A stretch of DNA of 64,000 nucleotides. Origin: Pseudomonas haemolytica (GTDB taxonomy: Bacteria > Pseudomonadota > Gammaproteobacteria > Pseudomonadales > Pseudomonadaceae). Positions 55,852-63,226 of this stretch are shown one piece after another. Within the stretch, counting starts at the first letter, position 1. The number at the start of each line of letters is the position of its first letter. The DNA lies in assembly GCF_009659625.1 (NCBI RefSeq), contig NZ_VOIW01000002.1:310001-374000 (forward strand), given 5' to 3'. A model generated the notes under the pieces. That model was given only the letters and a program-made list of their open reading frames with translations. It ran no database searches and was not told where the DNA came from. The translations under genes and the position numbers were made by a program.

Positions 55852-56805
55852 TTACACCAGTTTCAAGCCGATGTTGCCCGCGATGCCTCGATTGGTGTCA
55901 GTAAGCTTGACCTTGCCGTAGTGATCCAGATAACCGTCAACGACTAATCCGACATGGCCCCCGGTGGCTAATGTGCCTATCGCGCCATTCCTCAGGTCTT
56001 TCATTGTCGCTGCCACAACGCGCGCGCTGAGCCCCAGGCGGCGCAGGGCCTCACCGGGGTAATCTCCAGTGTTCAGCGCAGCGATGGAATCGTTGAAAGT
56101 TTCCTCATCATTATCGTAATACCGCTCCAGCTGGATTCGCTTGGCACTCACCGCAAATAAAAACTTAGCGTGAGTGAGCACATCACTTGGGGCATGGGCT
56201 TCAAACCCTGCTTTACCCATGGCATGCCGCAACTCTGCCTGGGTTATATGCAACGTGAAGTCGTCGCGCATAACGATGTTAAAGCCATCAGGGGTGGTTT
56301 CTATTTTTTTGTAAATGCCATGGGGGTTATGCCCGAATTTCATCATGGCCGCCTTGATAGCCGCGATGACAACACAATCACCCTTCGCGCCTTGAGTAAA
56401 ATCACTGAAAATATCGCCTGGCTTTATACCTACCGTATCAGGCGCACCGAGGATAATCGGGCCATCGTCTTTGAGCGCCCGTACGCCCTGGCTGTAGCCG
56501 TTTTGAACAGACTTATCAGTGTCGGGCATAACCGATACCCTACGACCGACAGGCGCCTCTTTCATCGTCCGTAAAAAATCCGGCTGGGGCGGCATCTCAC
56601 GCGTGCGATGAGAGGGCTTATCAAGCATCGCCGATAAGCGTTGCGCTAATACGCCCAGCTCTGTCATCAACCCCGTCAAGCGCTGAGAGCGGTCGTCAGC
56701 TTGCTTGTAATCGTGTTCAACCACATCGTCGCGCAGGCTTGAATTGTGCAGATCACCCCCTATCAGGGTTTTGGACAACGCTGATACCTTGCTGAAACCA
56801 CTCAT
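55852..56805 (-). CDS. Putative type III effector, calpain-like cysteine protease (third gene)
   Basis: 317 residues from ATG 56805 behind AAGGAG; the frame start at 56844 has no site. Ser-rich N-terminus (MSGFSKVSALSKTLIGG) as in type III secretion signals. A helical segment (LMTELGVLAQRLSAML) is shared with the two upstream genes. The C-terminal half has the calpain-type QGAKGDC (Gln138, Cys144) with IAAIKAAMMKFG, and a late GGHVGLVVDGYLDHYGKVKLTDTNRG with possible catalytic His284 and Asn305. All three catalytic positions are therefore filled. It is third in an operon of paralogues behind an hrp box. The protease call is by motif only; the host target is unknown. Confidence 0.7.
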   Translation of the reverse strand: MSGFSKVSALSKTLIGGDLHNSSLRDDVVEHDYKQADDRSQRLTGLMTELGVLAQRLSAMLDKPSHRTREMPPQPDFLRTMKEAPVGRRVSVMPDTDKSVQNGYSQGVRALKDDGPIILGAPDTVGIKPGDIFSDFTQGAKGDCVVIAAIKAAMMKFGHNPHGIYKKIETTPDGFNIVMRDDFTLHITQAELRHAMGKAGFEAHAPSDVLTHAKFLFAVSAKRIQLERYYDNDEETFNDSIAALNTGDYPGEALRRLGLSARVVAATMKDLRNGAIGTLATGGHVGLVVDGYLDHYGKVKLTDTNRGIAGNIGLKLV

Positions 56806-56852
56806 CACACACTCCTTATCAATAGATATCCTAGCGTTGAGCAAAAACAGTT

Positions 56853-57749
56853 CTAGACGAGTTTAATGCCAGCTTTCCAATGCATGTCTCTCATCAGCCT
56901 TTTCTTGTTTCCATACACGTCTAAATAACCACCCATGACGGCAAGGTCGTGACCGTTGTTCGCAATCGTACCGATAGCGCCTCTCATTAGTTCCTTGATA
57001 TTGGTGCGAACCATATGCCCTTTCAGCCCCAAGCGAAGAAGACCTTCCCCGGCAAATTCACCATCATTGAGTGTGGCCATAGCCGTCTCGAAACTACGCT
57101 TGGCAATGTCATCATTATTTTCCAGCTGCGCCCGTTTCGCGCTCACCGCAAATAAAAATATCGCACTCGTGAACACTGCATTACCTGGTTTAGTCGTCTC
57201 GAAGCCTGCTCCGTATTTAGCTTCTTCCAGTTCTTCATCAGTTATTTTCAATGTGTAGTTATCCCTCATAACCACGTCAAATCCATCATCTAACCGAGTG
57301 ACTTTTTGAAAAACCTGATGAGGGCTATGTCCAAACCTTGCCATGGCTGCCTTGATGGATGCGACTGTCACGCAATTGCCCGTTGGACCTTGATAGAACG
57401 CGGAGACAATATCTGCTATTTGTTCCACTGCATTCTGGGCGTTATCCGGTAGATAGAAATTGGGTACTTTGCCAACAGCCGGAGCCTGCCTTTGAGCATT
57501 GTTAACAGGCCCTTGCGCCATCGGCGATGAAGGCTGCTGGATCAGGCGCGTCGCGACAACGCCGAGCCTGGTAACCAAATGACGTAAGCTGTTGAACGAT
57601 GGCGCGTACGTGCCGGGTGAAACCTGATTACGAGCCTCCAGCGATTCTGTCGAAGGCGGCTTCGATAGTGCTGTCGATGCTGTGGCAGTTGGCCAATAAG
57701 GAGGTTCACGATAGTTGGGCAGGACGCTTTGAATGGAAGAAACGGACAC
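56853..57749 (-). CDS. Putative type III effector, calpain-like cysteine protease (second gene)
   Basis: 298 residues with a GTG start at 57749 behind TGGAG. The N-terminal 50 residues are rich in Ser, Pro and Thr with few acidic residues (MSVSSIQSVLPNYREPPYWP). The shared helix is LRHLVTRLGVVATRLI at 55-70. The core has QGPTGNC (Gln120, Cys126) then VASIKAAMARFG, and a late NNGHDLAVMGGYLDVYG (His267). The asparagine seen in its neighbour is not obvious here (RDMHWKAG). The core aligns with the third gene throughout. No own hrp box lies in the 93 bases upstream, so it depends on the first gene's promoter. Confidence 0.7.
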   Translation of the reverse strand: MSVSSIQSVLPNYREPPYWPTATASTALSKPPSTESLEARNQVSPGTYAPSFNSLRHLVTRLGVVATRLIQQPSSPMAQGPVNNAQRQAPAVGKVPNFYLPDNAQNAVEQIADIVSAFYQGPTGNCVTVASIKAAMARFGHSPHQVFQKVTRLDDGFDVVMRDNYTLKITDEELEEAKYGAGFETTKPGNAVFTSAIFLFAVSAKRAQLENNDDIAKRSFETAMATLNDGEFAGEGLLRLGLKGHMVRTNIKELMRGAIGTIANNGHDLAVMGGYLDVYGNKKRLMRDMHWKAGIKLV

Positions 57750-57842
57750 CGCTATTCTCCAGCATAAAAATAATAGTCAACGATAACGTGACGGCACGTA
57801 AATATTGTAACCATACAGGCTTGGGAAACATCTCTGAATGAA

Positions 57843-59108
57843 TCAACGACGCCGAGTAAGCCCATTGTTCTGATGAACGTAGGGCTCATAGGCACCTGCA
57901 GCTATTTCCTGTGGACTTAAATGTCGGCCTAACCCTAACCAGATAACCAGCTTTTCCCGATCATGCTCCGCAGTGGAGTTAACCAGAACATCCAGGTAAG
58001 TATTAGTCACCTTGTCACTCCAAACATAATTATAGGCATCGGCCCAAGGGGCTCTTTCAATTTGACCACGCTTGCACATCACTCCAAACATAAAGTAAGC
58101 GTCTCCGAGCATGCCTTCATCAGCGCCTGCAAACCGGCTGGCCTTTCTTGCCATGCCCAACTCCTTATGGGAAATAAAGAGTTTGAAGTTGTCCTTCATG
58201 GTCACATCATATCCACCGTCTACAGCCGTCACTTCATTGAAAACGCTGTCAACTGTCTGGCCGTATTTATCCATCCCCATCTTTATGACTTCTACGAACG
58301 TTGTGCGTTTATCGTGGCCCAGCCACGGATAAGGCTCATGTATTGAAGCAAGGCCATTTTTCATGTCCTCCGGTTTTTCACCTTTTCTTTTTCCAGACAT
58401 CGGCAAGTTAGCAACGTCATACTGCGGGTGCTGGCTGGATATTCGTTTACGCTCGTAGTCATCCAAACGGAGCCCGCCCCTCACACCCCGACCGTCAGCA
58501 AGCTCAAGTTCGTCAAAAGGATCAACCTCGTTGTCGTCGTCCGGCGTCGTCAGACTTGAGGGCAACACGGGCGACGGCGTCCACCCCGACGGCGGCACGA
58601 AACGCAGGTTTGGCTTGCCCACATCTTCTAAACGAACTTTTATGGGAGGAAGGATCGGTGTGGCGGGTTCAAGCGGCTCCTCGGTCGCGGGCGCGTCTTG
58701 GGGAGGGGTTACCGGCACCACAGGTGGGTTGTTCTCCTGCGGCACTGTCCCTAACGACTCACCGAGCAACTTCAGCAATGAGGTCAAGGCGAGCAGATCA
58801 TTTTTATGATCATTGGAATGTACAGGCGTGCCATCGGCCTCTTTATTCAGGTCAGGTGTGGTGTGAGGATGTATGTCCTCAACAATCGTTTTCAGGGTCC
58901 CTACCAGTAAGTTCAAAAGAACACCCAACTCTGAAAAGTCTTCGCGCGCCGCTGGTTTATTACTGGCGGGCGGCCCAGAGACAGTACGCATTTCATTCCC
59001 GGCACGACTATGACGCCCGGGCGTAGAATCACTCTGCTCAATGGGTGCTCTACGGGAATACATCTGCTGCGCAGAGTAATAATGGTTTTGCGTCAGCGTT
59101 CCAAACAT
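57843..59108 (-). CDS. Degenerate calpain-like paralogue, first gene of the putative effector operon
   Basis: 421 residues from ATG 59108; a GTG two codons upstream is possible. It is longer than its paralogues because of a proline-rich region at about 123-200. The conserved helix is FSELGVLLNLLVGTL at 58-72. The core aligns over TFVEVIKMGMDKYGQ...GGYDVTMKDNFKLFISHKEL, but the position of the catalytic cysteine is Thr269, the preceding QGxxG motif is absent, and the late GH segment is missing. It is therefore predicted to be inactive as a protease. It lies directly behind a perfect hrp box, so it is not simply silent debris. A regulator, decoy or binding-only effector are possibilities. Confidence 0.68.
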   Translation of the reverse strand: MFGTLTQNHYYSAQQMYSRRAPIEQSDSTPGRHSRAGNEMRTVSGPPASNKPAAREDFSELGVLLNLLVGTLKTIVEDIHPHTTPDLNKEADGTPVHSNDHKNDLLALTSLLKLLGESLGTVPQENNPPVVPVTPPQDAPATEEPLEPATPILPPIKVRLEDVGKPNLRFVPPSGWTPSPVLPSSLTTPDDDNEVDPFDELELADGRGVRGGLRLDDYERKRISSQHPQYDVANLPMSGKRKGEKPEDMKNGLASIHEPYPWLGHDKRTTFVEVIKMGMDKYGQTVDSVFNEVTAVDGGYDVTMKDNFKLFISHKELGMARKASRFAGADEGMLGDAYFMFGVMCKRGQIERAPWADAYNYVWSDKVTNTYLDVLVNSTAEHDREKLVIWLGLGRHLSPQEIAAGAYEPYVHQNNGLTRRR

Positions 59109-59189
59109 ACACACTCACTCTCTCAGTCATCGAATAGGTTGAAACAGGGAGACAGCGCCCCCCCTGCTGCCACTTAAATGTTCGATTAC

Positions 59190-59217
59190 TCAGTGGTGCC
59201 CTCGCCCGATAGGTTCC
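59190..59217 (-). promoter_or_regulatory. hrp box (HrpL/RspL-type promoter) of the effector operon
   Basis: On the minus strand GGAACC (59217-59212) is followed by exactly 15 bases and CCACTGA (59196-59190), a full match to GGAACC-N15/16-CCACNNA. It lies about 80 bases before the first gene of the three-gene operon. The match is direct; control by a HrpL-type sigma factor encoded elsewhere is inferred. Confidence 0.85.
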
Positions 59218-59287
59218 TGTTAGTGGGCCAGCCACTTGTATCAGCAGCCTTCAACGTTGAAAAAATGCGAGGAGAGTTTTCTGTTAT

Positions 59288-60151
59288 TTACGGTTTTTTT
59301 CCTGACAGTTGCTGTCGGTAATCTCCAGGCGTCATCTGCGCATGACGAAGGAAAAACCGGCTGAAATACGCCGGGTCCTTGAACCCGAGCTGGTAGCAGA
59401 TTTCATTCGCGGAACTACCGGTAAACAGCAACAGACGCTTGGCTTCCTGCATCAGCCGTTCAAGTATCAAGCGCTTGGAGGGCAGGTCGGCAATGCGTCG
59501 GCACACCTCGTTGAGCCGCGCCGGTGTCACACCAATCCCTTCGGCATAGCGTGCCAGCGGCCAATGTTCCAGGTAGTGCGCCTCCACCAGTTCGTTGAAG
59601 CGATGAAAGATGCGCAGGTCTTCATGAGCCATCGGGCGCGCCGGCAGGGCGTGGGCGCACAGGCGCAGCAAGCGGATCATGATCAGGCGCGTCAGACTGT
59701 CGAGGGCGGCGGCACGCCCTGCCCGTTCGGCGTTGATCTCACTGCACAGCTCTTCGAATAGCTGATCCAGCCCTTCGGCGTCACCGCCCAGCGCGACACA
59801 GGCCGCACCGGAGGCGAGGCTGGGGTCGGCGTCGATCAACCCCCACACCAACTGCTGGCGCACCGTCAACACATGCCCGTCGGCATCGGCTTCGGTGACG
59901 AAGGCGTGGGCTACTGTGGGCGGCGTGAGGAAAAACATCGGCCCCGACTCGACGTATTGGCGGTCATCAAGGTAGACCCGCACCGCGCCACTCTTGACGT
60001 AATGCACCTGGAAAAACCGGTCATGCCGATGCACGGCCATATTGCGCCCGAAGAACCCCGCCAGGTTGCCAAGCTTGTCGTAATGCACCTCGGCGTCGCT
60101 GTAGCGCTGGTCGTAGACCTGCCCGATGTTGATATTGGGAATCGGCTTCAC
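59288..60151 (-). CDS. hpaA: 4-hydroxyphenylacetate catabolism regulator HpaA (AraC family)
   Basis: 287 residues: an N-terminal cupin sensor (FFQVHYVKSGAVRVYLDDRQYVESGPMFFLTPPTVAHAF) and a C-terminal AraC double HTH (ANEICYQLGFKDPAYFSRFFLRHAQMTPGDYRQ). HpaA activates the hpa meta-cleavage genes in response to 4-hydroxyphenylacetate. It is divergent from hpaG1, with the paired GTTAAC sites between them. Confidence 0.92.
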   Translation of the reverse strand: MKPIPNINIGQVYDQRYSDAEVHYDKLGNLAGFFGRNMAVHRHDRFFQVHYVKSGAVRVYLDDRQYVESGPMFFLTPPTVAHAFVTEADADGHVLTVRQQLVWGLIDADPSLASGAACVALGGDAEGLDQLFEELCSEINAERAGRAAALDSLTRLIMIRLLRLCAHALPARPMAHEDLRIFHRFNELVEAHYLEHWPLARYAEGIGVTPARLNEVCRRIADLPSKRLILERLMQEAKRLLLFTGSSANEICYQLGFKDPAYFSRFFLRHAQMTPGDYRQQLSGKKP

Positions 60152-60205
60152 GCGGCTCTCTTCTTGTTGTTCCGATGCCGCTGGAGTTTGCCATGCTTGA
60201 CGGTA

Positions 60206-60231
60206 GTTAACATATTAATTATAACGTTAAC
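60206..60231. promoter_or_regulatory. Paired GTTAAC sites in the hpaA-hpaG1 divergent region
   Basis: GTTAAC at 60206-60211 and again at 60226-60231, exactly 20 bases apart (about two helix turns), in a strongly A+T-rich stretch 49 bases before hpaG1. Spacing fits an AraC-type activator such as HpaA. The assignment is inferred. Confidence 0.4.
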
Positions 60232-60279
60232 AACTTAACGAACTGCCTACGCAGCCGTCGTCACCGCCAGGAGAAACGC

Positions 60280-60945
60280 ATGAGCCGTACCCTGCATGAT
60301 GTTGCCAGCGGCACCCTGTTCGGCGTTGCGCTGAACTACCAGGGCCTGCTGGACCAACATCTCGCCGCCTTCCAGCAGGCGCCCTACCAGAAGCCGCCGG
60401 CCAAGCCGGTGCTGTTTATCAAGACCCCCAACACTCGTAATGCACACGGCGGCGTGGTGCTGCAGCCGGCGGGCGAACGCTTGCAACCAGGCCCGGCATT
60501 AGGTGTGGTGATCGGCCAGCGGGCCAGCCGCGTCAGCCTGGACGATGCCATGGCCCATGTGGCCGGGTATGTGGTGGTCAACGAGTTCAGCCTGCCGGAA
60601 GACAGTTACTACCGCCCCGCCGTCAAAGCCAAATGCCGCGATGGGTTTTGCGCCCTCGGGCCGCAAGTGATTGCACGGGATCAAGTGGCCAACCCCAACC
60701 GGCTGGACCTCAAGCTCTTCGTCAATGGCGAACTGCGCCAGGAAAACTCCACCGCCCAGTGGGTGCGGGACATCCCGCAATTGATTGCCGAGATCAGCGA
60801 ATTCATGACCCTGCACCCCGGCGATGTGCTGATCACTGGCACGCCAGAAGGCCGCGTGGATGTGCAGCCTGGCGACCGGATTGAAGTTGAAATCAGCGGT
60901 GTCGGTCGCTTGCTCAATATCGTTCAAGCGGAGGCATCGGCATGA
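60280..60945 (+). CDS. hpaG1: HpaG1 subunit, 4-hydroxyphenylacetate degradation isomerase/decarboxylase
   Basis: 221-residue member of the fumarylacetoacetate hydrolase fold, N-terminal half of the bifunctional HpaG. With HpaG2 it decarboxylates 5-oxo-pent-3-ene-1,2,5-tricarboxylate and isomerises the product in homoprotocatechuate degradation. Motifs include KPVLFIKTPNTRNAHGG and MTLHPGDVLITGTPEGRVDVQPGD. Its stop overlaps the hpaG2 start by four bases. E. coli has both halves fused; split genes are normal in pseudomonads. Confidence 0.93.
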   Translation: MSRTLHDVASGTLFGVALNYQGLLDQHLAAFQQAPYQKPPAKPVLFIKTPNTRNAHGGVVLQPAGERLQPGPALGVVIGQRASRVSLDDAMAHVAGYVVVNEFSLPEDSYYRPAVKAKCRDGFCALGPQVIARDQVANPNRLDLKLFVNGELRQENSTAQWVRDIPQLIAEISEFMTLHPGDVLITGTPEGRVDVQPGDRIEVEISGVGRLLNIVQAEASA

Positions 60946-61712
60946 AACACGCACGTATTCGTTTTGAAGGTCAAATCCATACCGTACAGGTAGACGACGA
61001 TTACAGCGTGCGCCTCAGTGATGGCCGCCGGCTCGCGGAAGAACATGTGCAATGGTTGCCACCCGCCACCGGCACTATGTTCGCCCTCGGCCTGAACTAC
61101 GCCGATCACGCCGCCGAACTGGCGTTCACACCGCCGACCGAACCGCTGGTATTCATCAAGTCGGTCGGCACCTACACCGGCCACCGCCAAGTCACCTGGC
61201 GCCCGGACAACGTCGCCTACATGCACTACGAGTGCGAGCTGGTGGCGGTGATCGGCAAGACCGCACGCAACGTCAAGCGCGCCGACGCCCTGGATTACCT
61301 GGCCGGTTACACGGTGTGCAACGACTACGCGATCCGCGACTACCTGGAAAATTACTACCGCCCCAACCTGCGGGTTAAAAACCGCGACGCCACCACCCCG
61401 GTCGGCCCATGGATTGTCGATGTGGCCGATGTGCCCGACCCGAGCAACCTGAAGCTGCGCACCTGGATCAACGGCGAGCTGCGCCAGGAAGGCAGCACCC
61501 AGGACATGATTTTCGATATCCCCTACCTCATCGAATACCTGTCCAGCTTCATGACCCTGCAACCCGGCGACATGATTGCCACTGGTACGCCCGAGGGCCT
61601 GGCCGATGTGGTGCCGGGGGATGAAGTGGTGGTGGAAGTCGAAGGTGTGGGCCGCCTGGTCAACCGTATTGTCAGTGAGACGGCGTTTTTCTCCGCGCGC
61701 AAAGAGGCTTGA
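60942..61712 (+). CDS. hpaG2: HpaG2 subunit, 4-hydroxyphenylacetate degradation isomerase/decarboxylase
   Basis: 256 residues, paralogous to HpaG1, with ALGLNYADHAAELAF, EPLVFIKSVGTYTGH, the acidic metal ligands in MHYECELVAVIGKTARN and the closing GDMIATGTPEGLADVVPGDEV. It overlaps hpaG1 (ATGA) and runs into hpaE, so the enzymes are translated together. Confidence 0.94.
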   Translation: MKHARIRFEGQIHTVQVDDDYSVRLSDGRRLAEEHVQWLPPATGTMFALGLNYADHAAELAFTPPTEPLVFIKSVGTYTGHRQVTWRPDNVAYMHYECELVAVIGKTARNVKRADALDYLAGYTVCNDYAIRDYLENYYRPNLRVKNRDATTPVGPWIVDVADVPDPSNLKLRTWINGELRQEGSTQDMIFDIPYLIEYLSSFMTLQPGDMIATGTPEGLADVVPGDEVVVEVEGVGRLVNRIVSETAFFSARKEA

Positions 61713-61717
61713 GCAAC

Positions 61718-63178
61718 ATGATCAAACACTGGATCAACGGCCGTGAGGTCGAGAGTAAAGACGTGTTCATCAACTACAACCCGGCTACCGGCGAGGCCAT
61801 TGGTGAAGTCGCCAGCGGCGGCGCCGAAGAAGTCGCGCAGGCCGTAGCGGCGGCCAAGGAGGCGTTCCCCAAGTGGGCCAACACCCCGGCCAAGGAGCGC
61901 GCACGCTTGATGCGCAAACTGGGTGAATTGATCGAACAGAACGTGCCACGCCTGGCCGAGCTGGAAACCCTCGACACCGGCCTGCCGATCCACCAGACCA
62001 AAAACGTATTGATCCCACGCGCCTCGCACAACTTCGACTTCTTCGCTGAAGTCTGCACACGCATGGACGGCCACAGCTACCCGGTGGACGACCAGATGCT
62101 CAATTACACCCTGTACCAGCCGGTGGGCGTGTGCGGGCTGGTGTCACCGTGGAACGTGCCGTTCATGACCGCCACCTGGAAGACCGCGCCGTGCCTGGCC
62201 CTGGGCAACACGGCGGTGTTGAAGATGTCGGAACTGTCGCCATTGACCGCCAATGAACTGGGACGCCTGGCGGTGGAAGCCGGGATCCCCAACGGCGTGC
62301 TCAATGTGATCCAGGGCTACGGCGCCACCGCCGGCGATGCCCTGGTGCGCCACCCGGATGTGCGAGCGATTTCCTTTACCGGCGGCACCGCCACCGGCAA
62401 GAAAATCATGCAGACCGCGGGCCTGAAAAAGTACTCCATGGAGCTGGGCGGCAAATCGCCGGTGCTGATCTTTGAAGACGCCGACCTTGAGCGGGCCCTC
62501 GACGCCGCGCTGTTCACGATCTTTTCCCTCAACGGCGAGCGTTGCACCGCCGGCAGCCGGATTTTTATCCAGGAAAGTGTCTACCCGCAGTTTGTCGCCG
62601 AATTCGCGGCGCGGGCCAAGCGCTTGATTGTGGGCGACCCTCAGGACCCCAAGACCCAGGTCGGCTCGATGATCACCCAGGCTCATTACGACAAGGTCAC
62701 CGGCTACATCAAGATCGGCCTCGAGGAAGGCGCTACGCTGCTGGCCGGTGGGCTGGAGCGGCCGGCCAACTTGCCTGGGCACTTGAGCCGCGGCCAGTTT
62801 ATCCAGCCGACGGTATTCGCCGATGTGAACAACAAGATGCGCATCGCCCAGGAAGAAATCTTCGGCCCGGTGGTGTGCCTGATCCCGTTCAAGGACGAAG
62901 CCGAGGCGCTGCAATTGGCCAACGATACCGAATACGGCCTGGCGTCCTATATCTGGACCCAGGACATCGGCAAGGCCCACCGCCTGGCGCGCGGTATTGA
63001 AGCGGGCATGGTATTTATCAACAGCCAGAACGTGCGTGATTTGCGCCAGCCGTTCGGCGGGGTGAAAGGCTCGGGCACCGGCCGTGAAGGTGGCCAGTAC
63101 AGCTTTGAAGTGTTTGCCGAGATCAAGAACGTGTGTATTTCCATGGGCAGTCATCATATTCCGCGCTGGGGCATCTGA
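61718..63178 (+). CDS. hpaE: 5-carboxymethyl-2-hydroxymuconate semialdehyde dehydrogenase HpaE
   Basis: 486 residues from ATG 61718; a TTG at 61709 overlaps the hpaG2 stop but is less likely. Aldehyde dehydrogenase motifs are SPWNVPFMTATWK, the catalytic glutamate in MELGGKSP and the catalytic cysteine in NGERCTAGSR. It oxidises the ring-cleavage aldehyde made by HpaD. The length is that of E. coli HpaE. Confidence 0.95.
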   Translation: MIKHWINGREVESKDVFINYNPATGEAIGEVASGGAEEVAQAVAAAKEAFPKWANTPAKERARLMRKLGELIEQNVPRLAELETLDTGLPIHQTKNVLIPRASHNFDFFAEVCTRMDGHSYPVDDQMLNYTLYQPVGVCGLVSPWNVPFMTATWKTAPCLALGNTAVLKMSELSPLTANELGRLAVEAGIPNGVLNVIQGYGATAGDALVRHPDVRAISFTGGTATGKKIMQTAGLKKYSMELGGKSPVLIFEDADLERALDAALFTIFSLNGERCTAGSRIFIQESVYPQFVAEFAARAKRLIVGDPQDPKTQVGSMITQAHYDKVTGYIKIGLEEGATLLAGGLERPANLPGHLSRGQFIQPTVFADVNNKMRIAQEEIFGPVVCLIPFKDEAEALQLANDTEYGLASYIWTQDIGKAHRLARGIEAGMVFINSQNVRDLRQPFGGVKGSGTGREGGQYSFEVFAEIKNVCISMGSHHIPRWGI

Positions 63179-63226
63179 AACACGCTCCTACAGGCCTTAC
63201 AAGAATAATTATTCAGGAGAATCATC

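Noticed and set aside
57750..57842. A separate hrp box for the second effector gene
   Set aside because: No GGAACC motif occurs in the gap; the gene probably relies on the upstream promoter.
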